A DNA stretch of 64,000 nt, from positions 52,098,727 through 52,162,726 of the forward strand of contig OZ022259.1 of NCBI GenBank assembly GCA_963978905.1. The letters run 5' to 3'. Under the pieces are notes generated by a model. It was given only the letters and a program-made list of their open reading frames with translations. It did no database searches and was not told the origin of the DNA. The DNA comes from Trichostrongylus colubriformis. Lineage: Eukaryota > Nematoda > Chromadorea > Rhabditida > Trichostrongylidae. The position numbers were made by a program, and so were the translations under genes. Position 1 is the first letter of the stretch. Every line of letters begins with the position of its first letter. Shown piece after piece: positions 47,201 to 58,160 of this stretch.

Positions 47201-50200
47201 GCGGTTAACACCCTGGACTTTGAATCCAGTAACGCGAGTTCGAATCTCGCCGGAACCTAAATGTTTGCCGAATGATTTTATGGTAAGTCCTTGCCCCAGA
47301 CTGCTTTTGTGGGTGAGAATTCGCCAGGGATCAATTTTGCGAGGTCATCCTGGCGATGAAACCCCGTTGGTTCCGTAGTGTAGCGGTTAACACCCTGGAC
47401 TTTGAATCCAGTAACGCGAGTTCGAATCTCGCCGGAACCTAAGTCTTTGCCGAATGATTTTATGGTAAGGCCTTGCCCCAGAGTGCTTTTCGTGAGTGAG
47501 AATTCGCCATGGATCAATTTTGCGAGGTCATCCTGGCGATGAAATCCCGTTGGTTCCGTAGTGTAGCGGTTAACACCCTGGACTTTGAATTCAGTAACGC
47601 GACGAATCTCGCCGGAACCTAAGTCTTTGCCGAATGATTTTATGGCAAGCCCTTGCCCCAGACTGCTTTTCGTGAGCGAGAATTCGCCATGGATCAATTT
47701 TGCGAGGTCATCCTGGCGATGAAATCCCGTTGGTTCCGTAGTGTAGCGGTTAACACCCTGGACTTTGAATCCAGTAACGCGAGTTCGAATCTAGGCGGAA
47801 CCTAAGTCTTTGCCGAATGTTTCTATGATAAGCCCTTGCCCCAGACTGCTTTTCGTGAGCGAGAATTCGCCATCGATCAATTTTGCGAGGTCATCCTGGC
47901 GAGGAACTCCCGTTGGTTCCGTAGTGTAGCGGTTAACACCCTGGACTTTGAATCCAGTAACGCGAGTTCGAATCTCGCCGGAACCTAAGTCTTTGCCGAA
48001 TGATTTTATGGCAAGCCCTTGCCCCAGAGTGCTTTTCGTGAGTGAGAATTCGCCATCGATCAATTTTGCGAGGTCATCCTGGCGATGAAATCCCGTTGGT
48101 TCCGTAGTGTAGCGGTTAACACCCTGGACTTTGAATCCAGTAGCGCGAGTTCGAATCTCGCCGGAACCTAAATGTTTGCCGAATGATTTTATGGTAAGTC
48201 CTTGCCCCAGACTGCTTTTGTGGGTGAGAATTCGCCAGGGATCAATTTTGCGAGGTCATCCTGGCGATGAAACCCCGTTGGTTCCGTAGTGTAGCGGTTA
48301 ACACCCTGGACTTTGAATCCAGTAACGCGAGTTCGAATCTCGCCGGAACCTAAGTCTTTGCCGAATGATTTTATGGCAAGCCCTTGCCCCAAACTGCTTT
48401 CCGTGAGTGAGAATTCGCCATGAATCAATTTTGCGAGGTCATCCTGGCGATGAACTCCCGTTGGTTCCGTAGTGTAGCGGTTAACACCCTGGACTTTGAA
48501 TCCAGTAACGCGAGTTCGAATCTCGCCGGAACCTAAGTCTTTGCCGAATGTTTCTATGATAAGCCCTTGCTCCAGACTGCTTTTCGTGAGCGAGAATTCG
48601 CCAGGGATCAATTTTGCGAGGTCATCCTGGCAATGAAATCCCGTTGGTTCCGTAGTGTAGCGGTTAACACCCTGGACTTTGAATCCGGTAACGCGAGTTC
48701 GAATCTCGCCGAAACCTAAGTCTTTGCCGAATGATTTTATGGCAAGCCCTTGCCCCAGACTGCTTTACGTGAGTGAGAATTCGCCAGGGATCAATTTTGC
48801 GAGGTCATCGTGGCGATGAAATCCCGTTGGTTCCGTAGTGTAGAGGTTAACACCCTGGACTTTGAATCCAGTAACGCGAGTTCGAATCTAGCCGGAACCT
48901 AAGTCTTTGCCGAATGTTTCTATGATAAGCCCTTGCCCCAGACTGTTTTTCGTGAGCGAGAATTCGCCATCGATCAATTTTGCGAGGTCATCCTGGCGAG
49001 GAAATCCCGTTGGTTCCGTAGTGTAGCGGTTAACACCCTGGACTTTGAATCCAGTAACGCGAGTTCGAATCTCGCCGGAACCTAAGTCTTTGCCGAATGA
49101 TTTTATGGCAAGCCCTTGCCCCAGAGTGCTTTTCGTGAGTGAGAATTCGCCATCGATCAATTTTGCGAGGTCATCCTGGCGATGAAATCCCGTTGGTTCC
49201 GTAGTGTAGCGGTTAACACCCTGGACTTTGAATCCAGTAGCGCGAGTTCGAATCTCGCCGGAACCTAAATGTTTGCCGAATGATTTTATGGTAAGCCCTT
49301 GCCCCAGACTGCTTTTGTGGGTGAGAATTCGCCAGGGATCAATTTTGCGAGGTCATCCTGGCGTAGAAACCCCGTTGGTTCCGTAGTGTAGCGGTTAACA
49401 CCCTGGACTTTGAATCCAGTAGCGCGAGTTCGAATCTCGCCGGAACCTAAATGTTTGCCGAATGATTTTATGGTAAGCCCTTGCCCCAGACTGCTTTTCG
49501 TGAGCGAGAATTCGCCAGGGATCAATTTTGCGAGGTCATCCTGGCGATGAAATCCCGTTGGTTCCGTAGTGTAGCGGTTAACACCCTGGACTTTGAATCC
49601 AGTAGCGCGAGTTCGAATCTCGCCGGAACCTAAATGTTTGCCGAATGATTTTATGGTAAGCCCTTGCCCCAGACTGCTTTTGTGGGTGAGAATTCGCCAG
49701 GGATCAATTTTGCGAGGTCATCCTGGCGTAGAAACCCCGTTGGTTCCGTAGTGTAGCGGTTAACACCCTGGACTTTGAATCCAGTAGCGCGAGTTCGAAT
49801 CTCGCCGGAACCTAAATGTTTGCCGAATGATTTTATGGTAAGCCCTTGCCCCAGACTGCTTTTCGTGAGCGAGAATTCGCCAGGGATCAATTTTGCGAGG
49901 TCATCCTGGCGATGAAATCCCGTTGGTTCCGTAGTGTAGCGGTTAACACCCTGGACTTTGAATCCAGTAACGCGAGTTCGAATCTCGCCGGAACCTAAGT
50001 CTTTGCCGAATGGTTTTATGGCAAGCCCTTGCCCCAGAGTGCTTTTCGTGAGTGAGAATTCGCCATCGATCAATTTTGCGAGGTCATCCTGGCGATGAAA
50101 TCCCGTTGGTTCCGTAGTGTAGCGGTTAACACCCTGGACTTTGAATCCAGTAGCGCGAGTTCGAATCTCGCCGGAACCTAAATGTTTGCCGAATGATTTT

Positions 50201-50473
50201 ATGGTAAGTCCTTGCCCCAGACTGCTTTTCGTGAGCGAGAATTCGCCAGGGATCAATTTTGCGAGGTCATCCTGGCGATGAAATCCCGTTGGTTCCGTAG
50301 TGTAGCGGTTAACACCCTGGACTTTGAATCCAGTAACGCGAGTTCGAATCTCGCCGGAACCTAAGTCTTTGCCGAATGATTTTATGGTAAGCCCTTGCCC
50401 CAGACTGCTTTCCGTGAGTGAGAATTCGCCAGGGATCAATTTTGCGAGGTCATCCTGGCAATGAAATCCCGTT

Positions 50474-50545
50474 GGTTCCGTAGTGTAGCGGTTAAAACCC
50501 TGGACTTTGAATCCAGTAACGCGAGTTCGGATCTCGCCGGAACCT
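50474..50545 (+). tRNA. tRNA-Gln(UUG) variant with D-arm and T-loop changes
   Basis: TTAAAACCC replaces TTAACACCC in the D-arm, and TTCGGAT replaces TTCGAAT in the T-loop. The same variant is at 50657 and, through the 3.3-kb duplication, at 53975. Confidence 0.55.
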
Positions 50546-51022
50546 AAGTCTTTGCCGAATGATTTTATGGTAAGCCCTTGCCCCAGACTGCTTTCCGTGA
50601 GTGAGAATTCGCCAGGGATCAATTTTGCGAGGTCATCCTGGCAATGAAATCCCGTTGGTTCCGTAGTGTAGCGGTTAAAACCCTGGACTTTGAATCCAGT
50701 AACGCGAGTTCGGATCTCGCCGGAACCTAAGTCTTTGCCGAATGTTTCTATGATAAGCCCTTGCCCCAGACTGCTTTTCGTGAGCGAGAATTCGCCAGGG
50801 ATCAATTTTGCGAGGTCATCCTGGCGATGAAATCCCGTTGGTTCCGTAGTGTAGCGGTTAACACCCTGGACTTTGAATCCAGTAACGCGAGTTCGAATCT
50901 CGCCGGAACCTAAGTCTTTGCCGAATGATTTTATGGCAAGCCCTTGCCCCAGACTGCTTTTCGTGGGTGGGAATTCGCCGGGGATCAATTTTGCGAGGTC
51001 ATCCTGGCGATGAAATCCTGTT

Positions 51023-51094
51023 GGTTCCGTAGTGTAGCGGTTAACACCCTGGACTTTGAATCCAGTAACGCGAGTTCGAATCTCGCCGGAACCT
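51023..51094 (+). tRNA. tRNA-Gln(UUG), last copy of the main array
   Basis: A consensus tRNA. The spacer after it is diverged (TTTCCAAAATATTTCTATTG) and matches the spacer of the decayed copy at 57294, showing the right edge of the array. Confidence 0.9.
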
Positions 51095-51110
51095 AAGTCT
51101 TTCCAAAATA

Positions 51111-53792
51111 TTTCTATTGTCAGCCCCTGCCCCAGACTGCGTTTCCGTAGTCATAATTCGACATCGTCCTGGCAGTGAAATCCCGTTCTTTCTTTGGAAG
51201 ATGTTCTTTTTACAAATTCACATCAGTGGGATCAATTTCTACAATCGGCTCACAAGTGCCGCGTAAAGTAGAAATTTTAAACATGATTCAGCCGTCTTAG
51301 GCCGTGTTCATACTTTGCGCACCACCGCCGGCGCGGGCGGCGATGGCCTCAAAACATGTGTCATGTGCCTGCCGCTGATCACGGGGCACTCCCGTGACGC
51401 GCTCCCTTACAAAACGCTTGACCCAACCACACTACAGTATGATGATCGTGGCGTGGGCCTAGGTTGTCCCCCACCCTCACTAGTGCAGCACCGAAGTATC
51501 GAAAAATTCATTCGTTTCAAGAGGTGCAGACCATTATCGTCATAAAAAAGAAACGCGAATGTGCTAACGGCGTTGGAAAGAGAAGAAGGATAGGTTCCAT
51601 ACGACATACAGGCAAAAACAATCGTCTCCCTGTGAATTCATCTGAAACACAGTCGTGTTTCTCAAGCTGGTTAACCCGATTGCTCTAGCCGTTCGCTTCA
51701 GAGCATGTGCAGTACTTCATATTCTGGCCATCTCATTTGTTCCTGTGATACGCACAATGTGCAGTTTGGTCTTTTCTGCTGCCTTAAACTTTAGCCGTGA
51801 GAACGAGGGGGGGGGGGGGTTGCAGAAGGGATCAGTCACCTGATCTTAACAATTTCTTCCCTTTGTAAGCTCAGGAGGTCCGAGGTCCCCGTCTCACAGT
51901 CCTTATCGTCTAATCACCTTCCCTCTTTCAGTAACTTGTTCTGATAGACTGTAAATGTGAGTTCAAACACAAGGGAATCCCAACCGATGAATTTGTCTGA
52001 GAAATCGCTGAAGGTCTCCTATCACTGTTGAAATGGAAGGGGACCGTTTATGAAAGAATTGTATATCCAAATAGTTATGAAATCGATTCCGAATGATCAG
52101 TCCAATTCCATTGTCTTTTTCTCGAATTTTCTGCATGATCAATGATGATCACCTGGTTTTTTGGACTGCAGTGCCACTGTACGGTCTCTGCCGACGGTTA
52201 ACCGGATCGAATATCAATAATCGGCGCGAAAATCACCCACTCGGCAGCCGTTGCTAGTAGCCTGCACACTCCGTTTACTTTTTTTGAAAATTTTATTTTA
52301 TTGTGTTTCTATTAGGCGGGGATGGGACGGCGACGTATTCCTCCTATATCGTTTTCGCTAGAATTTTTTGTATCAAAGCATTGTAAGCACTGTGCTCAGC
52401 AAACCTCGAGCAATGCTTGGAGCTATAAGTCCTTGCGCTGGCATGCTAAAGTACTTTTCTTTGATGGATTTCCTGAAAGGAATCGATTATTGGAATAAAC
52501 TCAGTGATCCTCCAAATACCTTGTTTAGTGCAAATAAAAGAATATCGATTCATTTCCGGATTCCACAGGAAGATGGAGGCTAGGCGAGTAAAAGCTGGAA
52601 GGATAGGAACCGTTATTTTCCACATGAATCAAAAGTGTCTAAACCAGTGAGGATACGAAGATGTTCGTCTTCGAGGTGTTGACAAAACCAAATCGATATC
52701 GCTCTCCCTGACTGAGGAGTCACAACTTGGGGGAGGGACTTATAGGCGACCAAAGAAGGAACATCACGCATGGCAAACACAGGGAAATCATCCATAAATG
52801 TGTAGTTCCTCAAACACTAGAAAACGCTCCGATTCTGGTCGTTGTCAGAGTTTCTTCTTCCTTCAAATTCTATACGCAACCCTTCTCATTTTCTCCTTCA
52901 AGCCTTTCGTATTTCAACACTTCCTTTCTATGCTCGTTCGTTTTTTATTTGTATTCCTATAACATGGTTGTTTAAACGTTCATCGTTTTTTATTTGTATT
53001 CCTATAACATGGTTGTTTAAACGTTCACTCGTTTTTGAACATCTATTCCAATCACAATGTTGTAAAATGGCTAAAATATGAGAAGTCGAGGTAGCTTAAT
53101 CTTGAAACCAAAAGGTACTACATTTTTAAAACATTATCAGTTTGTAACAAAAATGGCCTTTTCCAAAATTGTACATTTGGCACCTTCTCCTGTGAGATGG
53201 GAAACTCAAGTTTTAGATCGCTCTATAGGGCGCGCAATAAATGCTGCTAGGCGGTAAAAACACGAATATCTCGGGCAAGGGTGCAACAAAAGAAACGGAT
53301 ATTGGATGATAAATATTTATAGCAATTCTTAGCAACACGTATGTTATCGTCACTTTTCCATTCGCTTCCTCAATTTCGGATGAAGGCGCAGAGAGTTCGG
53401 GGTACGAGTCGATGACAGGACGCAAGTGATCGACGTCGAGTCCTACCCACTCCCGTCGAAAAGCAGCCTTGGGAAACACAGACCTTCCACGAGGTGTCGC
53501 GCAGGCCCTCTCTTCCAGGTATCCCCAAACGGCCTCAGTCATGCGTAAACACAGGTCCCCTGGAGCCTCCTGCTACCACACCTCTCCTCTATGTTATATG
53601 TTGTTGTTTGCTTTTTTCAGATTTGCGCAGGAATTTCTCTACCGAAATGACGTCGCAAAAGTGACCGATTGCGAATTCTGTCTACAGAAACGCAGTCTGG
53701 GTCAGGTGCTTCTTAGGAACATTTTGCAAAGTTTTGCGAGTCAATTTAGTCGATCAGTTCTGCGAGGTCACTTTGGGGACGAAACCCCCGTC
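51111..53792. other. Non-array DNA between tRNA copies (in both duplication copies)
   Basis: No known gene is recognised. It contains a stretch beginning TTAGGCCGTGTTCATACTTTGC (51299), which is the end motif of the palindrome family at 20516. It also has a poly-G run near 51809 and a 45-bp direct repeat at about 52939 and 52984. An unrecognised minus-strand frame at 53213-53542 begins MTEAVWGYLEERACATPRG. The whole content recurs 3318 bp later. Confidence 0.45.
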
Positions 53793-53863
53793 GTTTGCGT
53801 AGTGTAGTGGTTAACACCCTGGGCTTTAATCCAGTCACGCGGGTTCGAATCTCGCCGGAACCT
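53793..53863 (+). pseudogene. Decayed tRNA-Gln copy
   Basis: The acceptor starts GTTTGCG (mispaired with CGGAACC) and the anticodon loop has lost a base (CTTTAA). It lies at the junction of the two duplication copies. Confidence 0.75.
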
Positions 53864-53974
53864 AAGTCTTTGCCGAATGATTTTATGGTAAGCCCTTGCC
53901 CCAGACTGCTTTCCGTGAGTGAGAATTCGCCAGGGATCAATTTTGCGAGGTCATCCTGGCAATGAAATCCCGTT

Positions 53975-54046
53975 GGTTCCGTAGTGTAGCGGTTAAAACC
54001 CTGGACTTTGAATCCAGTAACGCGAGTTCGGATCTCGCCGGAACCT
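53975..54046 (+). tRNA. tRNA-Gln(UUG), duplicated variant copy
   Basis: Duplicate of the 50657 copy, with the TTAAAACCC and TTCGGAT variants. Its spacer has GTTTCTATG and lacks the proximal T4. Confidence 0.6.
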
Positions 54047-54157
54047 AAGTCTTTGCCGAATGTTTCTATGATAAGCCCTTGCCCCAGACTGCTTTTCGTG
54101 AGCGAGAATTCGCCAGGGATCAATTTTGCGAGGTCATCCTGGCGATGAAATCCCGTT

Positions 54158-54229
54158 GGTTCCGTAGTGTAGCGGTTAACACCCTGGACTTTGAATCCAG
54201 TAACGCGAGTTCGAATCTCGCCGGAACCT
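54158..54229 (+). tRNA. tRNA-Gln(UUG), duplicate of the 50840 copy
   Basis: Consensus cloverleaf with a T4 run about 20 bp downstream. Confidence 0.9.
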
Positions 54230-54340
54230 AAGTCTTTGCCGAATGATTTTATGGCAAGCCCTTGCCCCAGACTGCTTTTCGTGGGTGGGAATTCGCCGGG
54301 GATCAATTTTGCGAGGTCATCCTGGCGATGAAATCCTGTT

Positions 54341-54412
54341 GGTTCCGTAGTGTAGCGGTTAACACCCTGGACTTTGAATCCAGTAACGCGAGTTCGAATC
54401 TCGCCGGAACCT
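54341..54412 (+). tRNA. tRNA-Gln(UUG), duplicate of the 51023 copy
   Basis: Consensus cloverleaf. The following spacer is diverged, with no TTTT close to the tRNA. Confidence 0.85.
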
Positions 54413-57110
54413 AAGTCTTTCCAAAATATTTCTATTGTCAGCCCCTGCCCCAGACTGCGTTTCCGTAGTCATAATTCGACATCGTCCTGGCAGTGAAATC
54501 CCGTTCTTTCTTTGGAAGATGTTCTTTTTACAAATTCACATCAGTGGGATCAATTTCTACAATCGGCTCACAAGTGCCGCGTAAAGTAGAAATTTTAAAC
54601 ATGATTCAGCCGTCTTAGGCCGTGTTCATACTTTGCGCACCACCGCCGGCGCGGGCGGCGATGGCCTCAAAACATGTGTCATGTGCCTGCCGCTGATCAC
54701 GGGGCACTCCCGTGACGCGCTCCCTTACAAAACGCTTGACCCAACCACACTACAGTATGATGATCGTGGCGTGGGCCTAGGTTGTCCCCCACCCTCACTA
54801 GTGCAGCACCGAAGTATCGAAAAATTCATTCGTTTCAAGAGGTGCAGACCATTATCGTCATAAAAAAGAAACGCGAATGTGCTAACGGCGTTGGAAAGAG
54901 AAGAAGGATAGGTTCCATACGACATACAGGCAAAAACAATCGTCTCCCTGTGAATTCATCTGAAACACAGTCGTGTTTCTCAAGCTGGTTAACCCGATTG
55001 CTCTAGCCGTTCGCTTCAGAGCATGTGCAGTACTTCATATTCTGGCCATCTCATTTGTTCCTGTGATACGCACAATGTGCAGTTTGGTCTTTTCTGCTGC
55101 CTTAAACTTTAGCCGTGAGAACGAGGGGGGGGGGGGGTTGCAGAAGGGATCAGTCACCTGATCTTAACAATTTCTTCCCTTTGTAAGCTCAGGAGGTCCG
55201 AGGTCCCCGTCTCACAGTCCTTATCGTCTAATCACCTTCCCTCTTTCAGTAACTTGTTCTGATAGACTGTAAATGTGAGTTCAAACACAAGGGAATCCCA
55301 ACCGATGAATTTGTCTGAGAAATCGCTGAAGGTCTCCTATCACTGTTGAAATGGAAGGGGACCGTTTATGAAAGAATTGTATATCCAAATAGTTATGAAA
55401 TCGATTCCGAATGATCAGTCCAATTCCATTGTCTTTTTCTCGAATTTTCTGCATGATCAATGATGATCACCTGGTTTTTTGGACTGCAGTGCCACTGTAC
55501 GGTCTCTGCCGACGGTTAACCGGATCGAATATCAATAATCGGCGCGAAAATCACCCACTCGGCAGCCGTTGCTAGTAGCCTGCACACTCCGTTTACTTTT
55601 TTTGAAAATTTTATTTTATTGTGTTTCTATTAGGCGGGGATGGGACGGCGACGTATTCCTCCTATATCGTTTTCGCTAGAATTTTTTGTATCAAAGCATT
55701 GTAAGCACTGTGCTCAGCAAACCTCGAGCAATGCTTGGAGCTATAAGTCCTTGCGCTGGCATGCTAAAGTACTTTTCTTTGATGGATTTCCTGAAAGGAA
55801 TCGATTATTGGAATAAACTCAGTGATCCTCCAAATACCTTGTTTAGTGCAAATAAAAGAATATCGATTCATTTCCGGATTCCACAGGAAGATGGAGGCTA
55901 GGCGAGTAAAAGCTGGAAGGATAGGAACCGTTATTTTCCACATGAATCAAAAGTGTCTAAACCAGTGAGGATACGAAGATGTTCGTCTTCGAGGTGTTGA
56001 CAAAACCAAATCGATATCGCTCTCCCTGACTGAGGAGTCACAACTTGGGGGAGGGACTTATAGGCGACCAAAGAAGGAACATCACGCATGGCAAACACAG
56101 GGAAATCATCCATAAATGTGTAGTTCCTCAAACACTAGAAAACGCTCCGATTCTGGTCGTTGTCAGAGTTTCTTCTTCCTTCAAATTCTATACGCAACCC
56201 TTCTCATTTTCTCCTTCAAGCCTTTCGTATTTCAACACTTCCTTTCTATGCTCGTTCGTTTTTTATTTGTATTCCTATAACATGGTTGTTTAAACGTTCA
56301 TCGTTTTTTATTTGTATTCCTATAACATGGTTGTTTAAACGTTCATTCGTTTTTGAACATCTATTCCAATCACAATGTTGTAAAATGGCTAAAATATGAG
56401 AAGTCGAGGTAGCTTAATCTTGAAACCAAAAGGTACTACATTTTTAAAACATTATCAGTTTGTAACAAAAATGGCCTTTTCCAAAATTGTACATTTGGCA
56501 CCTTCTCCTGTGAGATGGGAAACTCAAGTTTTAGATCGCTCTATAGGGCGCGCAATAAATGCTGCTAGGCGGTAAAAACACGAATATCTCGGGCAAGGGT
56601 GCAACAAAAGAAACGGATATTGGATGATAAATATTTATAGCAATTCTTAGCAACACGTATGTTATCGTCACTTTTCCATTCGCTTCCTCAATTTCGGATG
56701 AAGGCGCAGAGAGTTCGGGGTACGAGTCGATGACAGGACGCAAGTGATCGACGTCGAGTCCTACCCACTCCCGTCGAAAAGCAGCCTTGGGAAACACAGA
56801 CCTTCCACGAGGTGTCGCGCAGGCCCTCTCTTCCAGGTATCCCCAAACGGCCTCAGTCATGCGTAAACACAGGTCCCCTGGAGCCTCCTGCTACCACACC
56901 TCTCCTCTATGTTATATGTTGTTGTTTGCTTTTTTCAGATTTGCGCAGGAATTTCTCTACCGAAATGACGTCGCAAAAGTGACCGATTGCGAATTCTGTC
57001 TACAGAAACGCAGTCTGGGTCAGGTGCTTCTTAGGAACATTTTGCAAAGTTTTGCGAGTCAATTTAGTCGATCAGTTCTGCGAGGTCACTTTGGGGACGA
57101 AACCCCCGTC

Positions 57111-57181
57111 GTTTGCGTAGTGTAGTGGTTAACACCCTGGGCTTTAATCCAGTCACGCGGGTTCGAATCTCGCCGGAACCT
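57111..57181 (+). pseudogene. Decayed tRNA-Gln copy (duplicate of 53793)
   Basis: Same lesions as at 53793: mispaired acceptor and a 6-nt anticodon loop. Confidence 0.75.
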
Positions 57182-57293
57182 AAGTCTTTGCAATATGTTG
57201 CTGTGGTAAGCACCTGTCCCAGACTGCGTTTCTGTAGTTAGAATTCGCCATCGAATAGTTTTGCGAGGTCGCTTTGGCGTCGAAACCCCCGTC

Positions 57294-57365
57294 GTTTCCG
57301 TAGTGTAGTGGTTGACACCCTGGGCTTTGAATCCAGTCACGCGAGTTCGAATCTCGCCGGAACCT
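57294..57365 (+). pseudogene. Diverged tRNA-Gln(UUG) copy
   Basis: It keeps CTTTGAA in the anticodon loop, but the acceptor has T at position 2 (mispaired) and the anticodon stem ends in G-T. It is an edge copy outside the homogenised array. Confidence 0.6.
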
Positions 57366-57478
57366 AAGTTTTTTCAAAATATTTCTATTGTCAGCCCCTG
57401 CCCCAGACTGCGTTTCCGTAGTCAGAATTCGACATCGATCGGGCGAGGTCGCCCTGGCAAAGACAAAGAAATCCCGCC

Positions 57479-57521
57479 GGTTCCGCAATGCAGCGGTTAA
57501 CGCGTTAACCCTGCATTATGG
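57479..57521 (+). pseudogene. Truncated tRNA-Gln fragment
   Basis: GGTTCCGCAATGCAGCGGTT is a tRNA-Gln 5' half with changes. The 3' half is missing. This is the last recognisable copy. Confidence 0.55.
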
Positions 57522-58160
57522 AAAATCCATATGAGTTCCGTGCGGTCTGGTGGCCATCGAGCACAGCTATGTCGCATGCCAGTTTCAGTGATTCGTTTTC
57601 CAGTGCACACTTCCGCAACTGTTCCAAACATGCTTTTAACAACAGCTCGCTTTGTTTGGAGGGGTGGGCTGATCGAAAATGCACAATGATGTTTTTGTTG
57701 CTGAGTTTTCTGTGCCATTTTGTGAAATGCAGACCTCCTCGAATCTACACTTGGAAGTTTAAGAATGGGAGCCAATTTTGAAGGTTTTTTGCGTAAATTT
57801 TATGTGCTCTGATTGCCGACTTGATACATCGAAGCACAAATTCACCTGCCCCTGTGTTGAGCAGATTACAAATCAATCATCAATGTGTCGTCAATAAAGC
57901 ATAGGGTTAGTTCTAGCACAGGCGATTCTATTTTACACATGAAATATACTATTGCCAATATAGGCGCCAGTCGTTTTCCCATCGTTAAGCCTTTCGTTTG
58001 CGCAAAATACCTCCCTGACCATCTGAAAACGTTGCAAGCGAGGCACTGCAGCAGAGTCATGAATTGTACTACGGAGAGCCCATGCATATTGCTTTCTTTA
58101 CAGTACTGGTTTAGAAGCTCAATGACGGCTTCCACTGGGGCACTGTTGTTAACGTGCATA
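57497..58160 (-). pseudogene. Penelope-like reverse transcriptase remnant
   Basis: Two minus-strand frames carry retroelement text. The upstream one (58159-57866) has F-A-Q-T-K-G-L-T-M-G-K-R-L-A-P-I-L-A followed by a C-F-I-D-D-T-L catalytic box (the IDD aspartates). The downstream one (57775-57497) has KRAVVKSMFGTVAEVC, like the segment after the RT core in Penelope-like elements. The two are in different frames with stops between, so the copy is dead and truncated at both ends. The family assignment rests on remembered motifs. Confidence 0.5.

Larger units (their letters stand above)
25410..51110 (+). repeat. Tandem array of 141 tRNA-Gln(UUG) units, period 183 bp
   Basis: Each unit is a 72-nt tRNA-Gln gene plus a ~111-bp spacer. 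tRNA starts: 25447 25630 25811 25992 26175 26358 26541 26724 26907 27090 27270 27453 27633 27813 27993 28176 28359 28542 28725 28908 29091 29274 29457 29640 29823 30006 30189 30372 30555 30738 30921 31104 31287 31470 31653 31836 32019 32202 32385 32568 32751 32934 33117 33300 33483 33666 33849 34032 34214 34397 34580 34763 34946 35129 35312 35495 35678 35861 36044 36227 36410 36593 36776 36959 37142 37325 37508 37691 37873 38056 38239 38422 38605 38787 38970 39153 39336 39519 39701 39884 40064 40247 40430 40612 40795 40978 41161 41344 41527 41709 41892 42075 42255 42438 42621 42803 42986 43169 43352 43535 43718 43900 44083 44265 44448 44628 44811 44994 45176 45359 45542 45725 45907 46090 46273 46456 46639 46822 47004 47187 47369 47552 47732 47915 48098 48280 48463 48646 48829 49012 49195 49377 49560 49742 49925 50108 50291 50474 50657 50840 51023. 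The spacer usually has a T4 Pol III terminator about 20 bp after the tRNA. Spacing and variant order show satellite-like amplification. Confidence 0.95.
50533..53850. repeat. Segmental tandem duplication, copy 1 (3318 bp)
   Basis: Copy 1 and 53851-57168 match base for base wherever I compared them, offset 3318. The one difference I noticed is C at 53028 versus T at 56346. The unit holds about 2.5 array units, 2.7 kb of non-array DNA and part of a decayed tRNA. Identity starts and stops inside the 3' half of tRNA copies. Confidence 0.9.
53851..57168. repeat. Segmental tandem duplication, copy 2 (3318 bp)
   Basis: See copy 1. Identity with copy 1 continues to about 57190 and then diverges (TCTTTGCAATATG versus TCTTTGCCGAATG), placing the exchange point in the tRNA 3' half or just after. 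Confidence 0.9.

Noticed and set aside
25410..51110. CRISPR array
   Set aside because: The repeat is a 72-nt tRNA with full cloverleaf and the 'spacers' are themselves the same repeated sequence. The DNA is nuclear eukaryotic.
53213..53542. 109-codon minus-strand frame (also at 56531-56860)
   Set aside because: No domain is recognised. It lies in repeat-rich duplicated DNA, and no evidence exists beyond being open.
51315..55161. Short frames occurring twice, 3318 bp apart (for example 51315-51545 and 54633-54863)
   Set aside because: They recur only because the DNA is duplicated. No motif or splice pattern supports coding.
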